Shown: positions 6,297 through 9,381 of the stretch, piece after piece | Numbering within the stretch: position 1 is the first letter of the stretch | Layout: every line of letters begins with the position of its first letter | Origin: an uncultured Collinsella sp. | Lineage (GTDB): Bacteria; Actinomycetota; Coriobacteriia; Coriobacteriales; Coriobacteriaceae | Length of the DNA: 9,381 nucleotides | Direction of reading: 5' to 3' | Assembly (NCBI GenBank): GCA_958439775.1 | Contig: CAUBWQ010000025.1 | Span: 1-9,381, forward strand | The notes under the pieces: model-generated | Told to the model about the DNA's origin: nothing | The model's database searches: none | Seen by the model: the letters and a program-made list of their open reading frames with translations, nothing else | Position numbers and translations under genes: made by a program

Positions 6297-6632
6297 ATGT
6301 GTGATTGCATCTTCTGCAAAATTGCCAACCACGAGATCCCCTCGACCGTCGTTTACGAGGACGACCAAGTCATCGCCTTCGACGACCTCAATCCCCAGGC
6401 GCCGGTCCACACGCTCGTGATCCCCAAGAAGCACTACAGCGACATCGCCGATAACGTGCCCGCCGAGACCATGGGCGCCATGGCCCACGCCATCCAGGAG
6501 GTCGCCAAGGTCAAGGGCTTGGAGGACGGTTTCCGCGTCATCTCCAACAAGGGCGTCAACGCCGGCCAGACCGTCATGCACTTCCACATGCACGTCCTCG
6601 GCGGCAAGAACCTGGGCGAGAACCTCATCTGA
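6297..6632 (+). CDS. hinT: HINT-type HIT family nucleotide hydrolase
   Basis: HIT-family HINT proteins hydrolyse nucleoside phosphoramidates (AMP-lysine-like) and aminoacyl-adenylates in the cytoplasm as homodimers. The 111-residue protein matches the family length. The histidine triad HFHMHVL is at residues 95-101 (His95, His97, His99), with the start motif CIFCKI at 4-9, where Cys4 and Cys7 suit the zinc site of many bacterial members. NKGVNAGQTVMHFHMHVLGG is the typical C-terminal block. GAGAAAGGA upstream of the ATG is a good ribosome binding site. The third codon position is almost entirely C or G, in contrast to the genes just downstream. It follows xseB by 49 bases and may have its own promoter. 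Confidence 0.92.
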   Translation: MCDCIFCKIANHEIPSTVVYEDDQVIAFDDLNPQAPVHTLVIPKKHYSDIADNVPAETMGAMAHAIQEVAKVKGLEDGFRVISNKGVNAGQTVMHFHMHVLGGKNLGENLI

Positions 6633-6673
6633 GGACGCACAGCCCGTCGCTTTGGCTGCCTTTGGAGTAACCT

Positions 6674-7564
6674 ATGCAGCTTTCTCAACTCGAATACCTT
6701 CAAGCGGTAGCGAACTACGGCGGCGTGCGCAAAGCGGCTCGCGCCGTTCACGTGAGCCCACAGGCCGTTTCGTCGGCAATCAAAAAGTTGGAATCTGAGT
6801 ATCAGATTGTTTTGCTCGACCGATCGGCGGGGGAGGCTGTTTTGTCTCCGGCGGGCAGAGAATTTGCGCGTCGTGCACGCGTGATCCTGGCACAAGTCGA
6901 CGATCTCAAAAAGTACACCCAATCGGGGAACGGCGGCGTTTCGCCCGACGGTCACTTTCGTCTTTACGCCCCCTGTCTTCACGGGCGGGGGCGTCTTTTT
7001 TCCGAAAACTGGTACGACTCGTTTGAAAGCTCGCACCCTCAGATTCACCTTGATGTTTGGCATCAGCCAACGGCTACATGCTTTGAATCACTTGTGCTTG
7101 GCATTTCGGATGCGGCCATCTCATTTGAGGAACCAAGGGACAGTGTCCTTTCTTCGAAATACTTGGGTGAAAAGGAGCTCAAGGTTCTTTCGTGCCCAGC
7201 GGGTCATCAATCTGTGGGTGCTATGACCGTTCGTGAGTTACTGGGCGGCAGGTTAGCTGTTCCCATTAATTTGTCGCCCTGTCTCAATGCGATCAATCAA
7301 TGCCCCGAAGCTCAGCTGGTTAATTTCCGCTTCCGCGACGTCGAATACGGAAACAGAGCGCAGGCTGAGTTTCTTCAAGCCGGGGGATTGATATTGGGTT
7401 TTTCTGGCTCTTCTCTCGCATCAGATGGGTCGGAAGTGAGCGAGTACTCTATTGAAGGCTCGCATGACGTAGCCTTGCCCATCTACTTTTGCTATCGACA
7501 AAATGCCTGGACCGATCGACACCAGACGGTATTTCTTCACCTATTGCGTCATCTTGCTTCGTGA
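6674..7564 (+). CDS. LysR-family transcriptional regulator
   Basis: LysR regulators bind DNA as dimers or tetramers and sense a small ligand through a periplasmic-binding-protein-like domain. This 296-residue protein is the usual family length. A winged helix-turn-helix occupies about residues 3-62 (LSQLEYLQAVANYGG, AARAVHVSPQAVSSAIKKLE, then LSPAG at 57-61), and a linker helix spans about 62-85. The effector domain runs from about 93 to the end; it is divergent and I cannot name the ligand. GGAG eight bases before the ATG supports the start. The gene runs in the same direction as the MFS gene 119 bases downstream, which is a plausible target (inference). Codon use is less GC-biased than in hinT or xseA. 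An internal terminator-like hairpin lies at 6966-7001. Confidence 0.85.
   Translation: MQLSQLEYLQAVANYGGVRKAARAVHVSPQAVSSAIKKLESEYQIVLLDRSAGEAVLSPAGREFARRARVILAQVDDLKKYTQSGNGGVSPDGHFRLYAPCLHGRGRLFSENWYDSFESSHPQIHLDVWHQPTATCFESLVLGISDAAISFEEPRDSVLSSKYLGEKELKVLSCPAGHQSVGAMTVRELLGGRLAVPINLSPCLNAINQCPEAQLVNFRFRDVEYGNRAQAEFLQAGGLILGFSGSSLASDGSEVSEYSIEGSHDVALPIYFCYRQNAWTDRHQTVFLHLLRHLAS
6966..7001 (+). terminator. Terminator-shaped hairpin inside the lysR coding sequence
   Basis: ACGCCCCC (6966-6973) pairs perfectly with GGGGGCGT (6987-6994). A C and then six Ts (6996-7001) follow, so it has the full form of an intrinsic terminator. The 13-base loop can itself pair in an alternative inner stem (CCTGT with ACGGG). 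It lies around codons 98-110, where translating ribosomes would normally disrupt it. Whether it terminates transcription in vivo is unknown. Confidence 0.5.
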
Positions 7565-7581
7565 GGCCATTTGGCCTCGTG
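7560..7581 (+). repeat. Small hairpin over the lysR stop codon
   Basis: GAGGCC (7563-7568) and GGCCTC (7573-7578) pair around the loop ATTT. The stem extends to nine pairs if two G-T wobbles and an outer C-G are counted. The stop codon lies within the left arm. No T-run follows, so any terminator activity would be weak. Confidence 0.35.
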
Positions 7582-7683
7582 TCGTCAAGTGAATGTTGAC
7601 GCCTTGTAACACATGACTGACGGCTTTGCCCTCATGCTTTTCCAAGATTCCGATTTAGATTGTTGACTCTTGGAGGGCGGAGC

Positions 7684-8844
7684 ATGAAAAACCGTACGGT
7701 TTTGCTTTATATGACGTTTGTTTTTCTGTCGAACTTCAGCACCATTTTGTATTTTCTGACGGTTTACCTTGAATTCGTCGGATTCTCGATGGTGGCGATT
7801 TCTAGCATGATGATTGCATATCAAGTGAGCAAGTTCATCCTTGAAGTTCCCACTGGCTATATTGCCGATAGGTTTGGACGAAAGACAAGTGGTCTCGTTG
7901 GCGTCGTGGGGATGCTTGGATACTACGCTGCCCTACTCCTCGTCCGTTCTCCTCTGCTTTTAATCGGCGCGTTTGCTCTCAAAGGTTTTGCCGCTGCATG
8001 CGTGAGCGGGTCCATGGAAGCGATTTACATTGACAGCGTTTCTCAGGACCAGCTCGTAAGACTTAATGTCGTTGAGCGATTTGTTTTCTATGCCTCTTTT
8101 GCCATCTCCGCTTGCGTGGGCGGTTTCATTTCGTCTGTCGGTGCATATCTCATTGGTCTTTCGGCAGATATCATCGCAATGGTGTTGACGTTGGTTGTCG
8201 TTGTCTGCATTCCTGAGATGCGAAGAGGGGGCACTGCGGGGACACCTGAGCGTGGAATTAGCCCGAAGATGATCGGTGCCGCTATTGCGTGTAACGGCAT
8301 TCTTCGTTCAGCGTTCATCATGGACTGTTCTCAAGCATTTGCTTTTGTCGCCCTGGAAGACTTTTTCTCACTGTTGCTTGCGGGTCGCGGAATGAATGCC
8401 GTCGCTTCGGGTGTGATCATTGCGGTCCAGCTCCTTGCCTCGGCCTCCATGGGGCTTATTGTGCCCAGTGTGATTGCTCATGTCGACAAGGGCCGTTTTG
8501 CGCGTATTTGCGGCATCGTGCGCCTTTCCCTGACTGCTCTATTTTTGATTCCCTTTACTCCGGTCTATTTGCTGCCCGTGTTCTATGTGTTGCAGACGGT
8601 CGCCTACTCGTTATTTGCTCCAATTAAATACTCAATTTTTCAAAATGCTGTCGATTCATCGATGCGCTGTTCACTGATTTCGGTTCAAAGCCAGATGGTG
8701 GCGGTGGGTGCTGTTCTTTTCTATCTGCTCAACTCTGTGCTGAGTAGCGTTGCGGGCATTCGAGTCGTATTGCTTGTTGCGCTCGGGATTTCTTCCCTGG
8801 TGTATATCCCCGCGCTATTTCGTCTTACAAGTCAAAGGCCATGA
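7684..8844 (+). CDS. Major facilitator superfamily transporter
   Basis: MFS proteins are secondary transporters that exchange or symport small molecules across the cytoplasmic membrane. This 386-residue protein is within the 12-helix MFS range, with hydrophobic segments along nearly its whole length. Motif A appears as GYIADRFGRK at residues 58-67 between helices 2 and 3 (canonical GxLaDrxGrkxxl). The substrate cannot be read, though exporters of drugs or metabolites often have this motif in this form. The ATG at 7684 is preceded by GGAGG about seven bases upstream; an in-frame TTG at 7660 is a less likely start because it lacks such a site. It is the last gene of the LysR-MFS pair and ends in a strong terminator. 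Many codons end in T (TTT, GTT, CTT), unlike the flanking housekeeping genes. This fits recent acquisition, although membrane proteins are naturally T-rich. Confidence 0.87.
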   Translation: MKNRTVLLYMTFVFLSNFSTILYFLTVYLEFVGFSMVAISSMMIAYQVSKFILEVPTGYIADRFGRKTSGLVGVVGMLGYYAALLLVRSPLLLIGAFALKGFAAACVSGSMEAIYIDSVSQDQLVRLNVVERFVFYASFAISACVGGFISSVGAYLIGLSADIIAMVLTLVVVVCIPEMRRGGTAGTPERGISPKMIGAAIACNGILRSAFIMDCSQAFAFVALEDFFSLLLAGRGMNAVASGVIIAVQLLASASMGLIVPSVIAHVDKGRFARICGIVRLSLTALFLIPFTPVYLLPVFYVLQTVAYSLFAPIKYSIFQNAVDSSMRCSLISVQSQMVAVGAVLFYLLNSVLSSVAGIRVVLLVALGISSLVYIPALFRLTSQRP

Positions 8845-8877
8845 GTATTTAGGCACCGATAACTTATATATCAACGC

Positions 8878-8914
8878 AATAAACCCGAGCGCGAGGGCGT
8901 TTGGGTTTATTATT
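8878..8914 (+). terminator. Strong 15-bp intrinsic terminator after the MFS gene
   Basis: AATAAACCCGAGCGC (8878-8892) pairs along its full length with GCGTTTGGGTTTATT (8897-8911), with two G-T wobbles, around the loop GAGG. T-rich sequence GTTTATTATT covers the right arm end and tail. The left arm gives a T-rich tail on the minus strand too, so it may work in both directions. It insulates the LysR-MFS unit from acetate kinase. Confidence 0.75.
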
Positions 8915-8964
8915 GAAGCGTATGTAACCTGGCGGCGCCACACCGCCTGTTAGTAGGGAGACAC

Positions 8965-9381
8965 ATGAACGTTCTGGTCGTCAACGCAGGATCTTCGACG
9001 CTTAAGTATCAGGTCATCGATACCAAGTCCCACAAGGTGTCCGCAAAGGGCTCCTGCGAGCGCGTCTGCTTTACCGGTGGTACCTTCACCCACGCTGCCA
9101 ACGGTTCCAAGAAGGTGACCGAGAACATCGAGTTCCCCGACCACAAGGTCGCCATCGAGGTCGTTCTGAAGGACCTCGAGGCCAACGGCGTCAAGATCGA
9201 GGGCATTGGTCACCGTATCGTTCAGGGCGGCTGGTACTTCGGCGATTCCTCCCTCGTCGACGAGGACGTCCTCGCCAAGATCCGCGAGGTCGCTCCGCTG
9301 GCGCCGCTGCACAACAACCCCGAGGCCAACGTTATCGAGTACTCCCTGGAGCAGTATCCCGACCTGCCCAACGTCACGGTC
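8965..9381 (+). CDS. ackA: Acetate kinase, 3' end cut by the window edge
   Basis: AckA converts acetyl phosphate plus ADP to acetate plus ATP in fermentation, the main ATP-yielding step with phosphotransacetylase. Only the first 139 residues of about 400 are present. MNVLVVNAGSSTLKYQVID (1-19) is the family start, forming the first phosphate-binding loop with Asn7. GIGHRIVQGG (80-89) carries the catalytic-type Arg84 and normally reads GHRVVHGG, so the usual His is Gln87 and the following Glu is Trp90. APLHNNPEAN at 113-122 corresponds to the usual APLHNPPN block. AGGGAG about six bases upstream of the ATG supports the start. The usual partner pta is not in this window; the gene to the left is the unrelated MFS transporter. 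Codons end mostly in C or G, consistent with high expression. Confidence 0.93.
   Translation, partial: MNVLVVNAGSSTLKYQVIDTKSHKVSAKGSCERVCFTGGTFTHAANGSKKVTENIEFPDHKVAIEVVLKDLEANGVKIEGIGHRIVQGGWYFGDSSLVDEDVLAKIREVAPLAPLHNNPEANVIEYSLEQYPDLPNVTV

Noticed and set aside
7660..7683. TTG start for the MFS gene
   Set aside because: The GGAGG lies just before the ATG at 7684, so the eight extra codons would include the ribosome binding site itself.
8932..8948. GGCGG/CCGCC hairpin in the acetate kinase leader
   Set aside because: It is only five base pairs in G/C-rich DNA, which is common by chance, and it is not adjacent to other signals.

Overview
The window looks like a chromosomal segment of a high-GC Gram-positive bacterium. 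The best guess is a gut actinobacterium of the Coriobacteriia (Collinsella-like), because most genes favour G or C at the third codon position and a C69 dipeptidase and an acetate kinase occur together. This is judged from gene content and codon use, not from a database search.

Layout, left to right. Positions 1-878 (minus) hold the N-terminal part of a secreted C69 dipeptidase. Its leader carries a strong GNRA-tetraloop hairpin next to the ribosome binding site. Positions 879-1184 contain no gene apart from two near-identical 13-base repeats and the terminator of the next minus-strand unit. That unit is a diacylglycerol-kinase-family lipid kinase (1287-2204) followed by a 30-residue single-pass membrane protein (1185-1277), whose ribosome binding site overlaps the kinase stop codon. 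A divergent intergenic region leads into RNase D (2303-3436, plus). RNase D is followed by a perfect 12-bp hairpin and a 98-base nested, nearly symmetric inverted repeat. Next come a YugP-type membrane zinc metallopeptidase (3667-4371), a GC-rich hairpin, the two exonuclease VII subunits xseA and xseB, and a HINT-type HIT protein (6297-6632). A LysR regulator and an MFS transporter (6674-8844) form a patch with visibly more A/T- and T-ending codons. It ends in a 15-bp terminator hairpin, after which acetate kinase begins and runs off the right edge.

Functionally the middle is housekeeping nucleic-acid and nucleotide metabolism: RNase D for RNA 3' ends, exonuclease VII for single-stranded DNA, and HINT for nucleoside phosphoramidates. 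Energy metabolism (AckA) follows on the right, and the LysR-MFS pair appears to have been inserted between the two. I see no CRISPR array, insertion sequence, tRNA, rRNA or phage gene. The least ordinary items are the coupled 30-residue membrane protein, the 98-base symmetric inverted repeat, a textbook-shaped terminator inside the lysR coding sequence, and the departure from the usual kinase motif in the lipid kinase. No complete novel system is evident.
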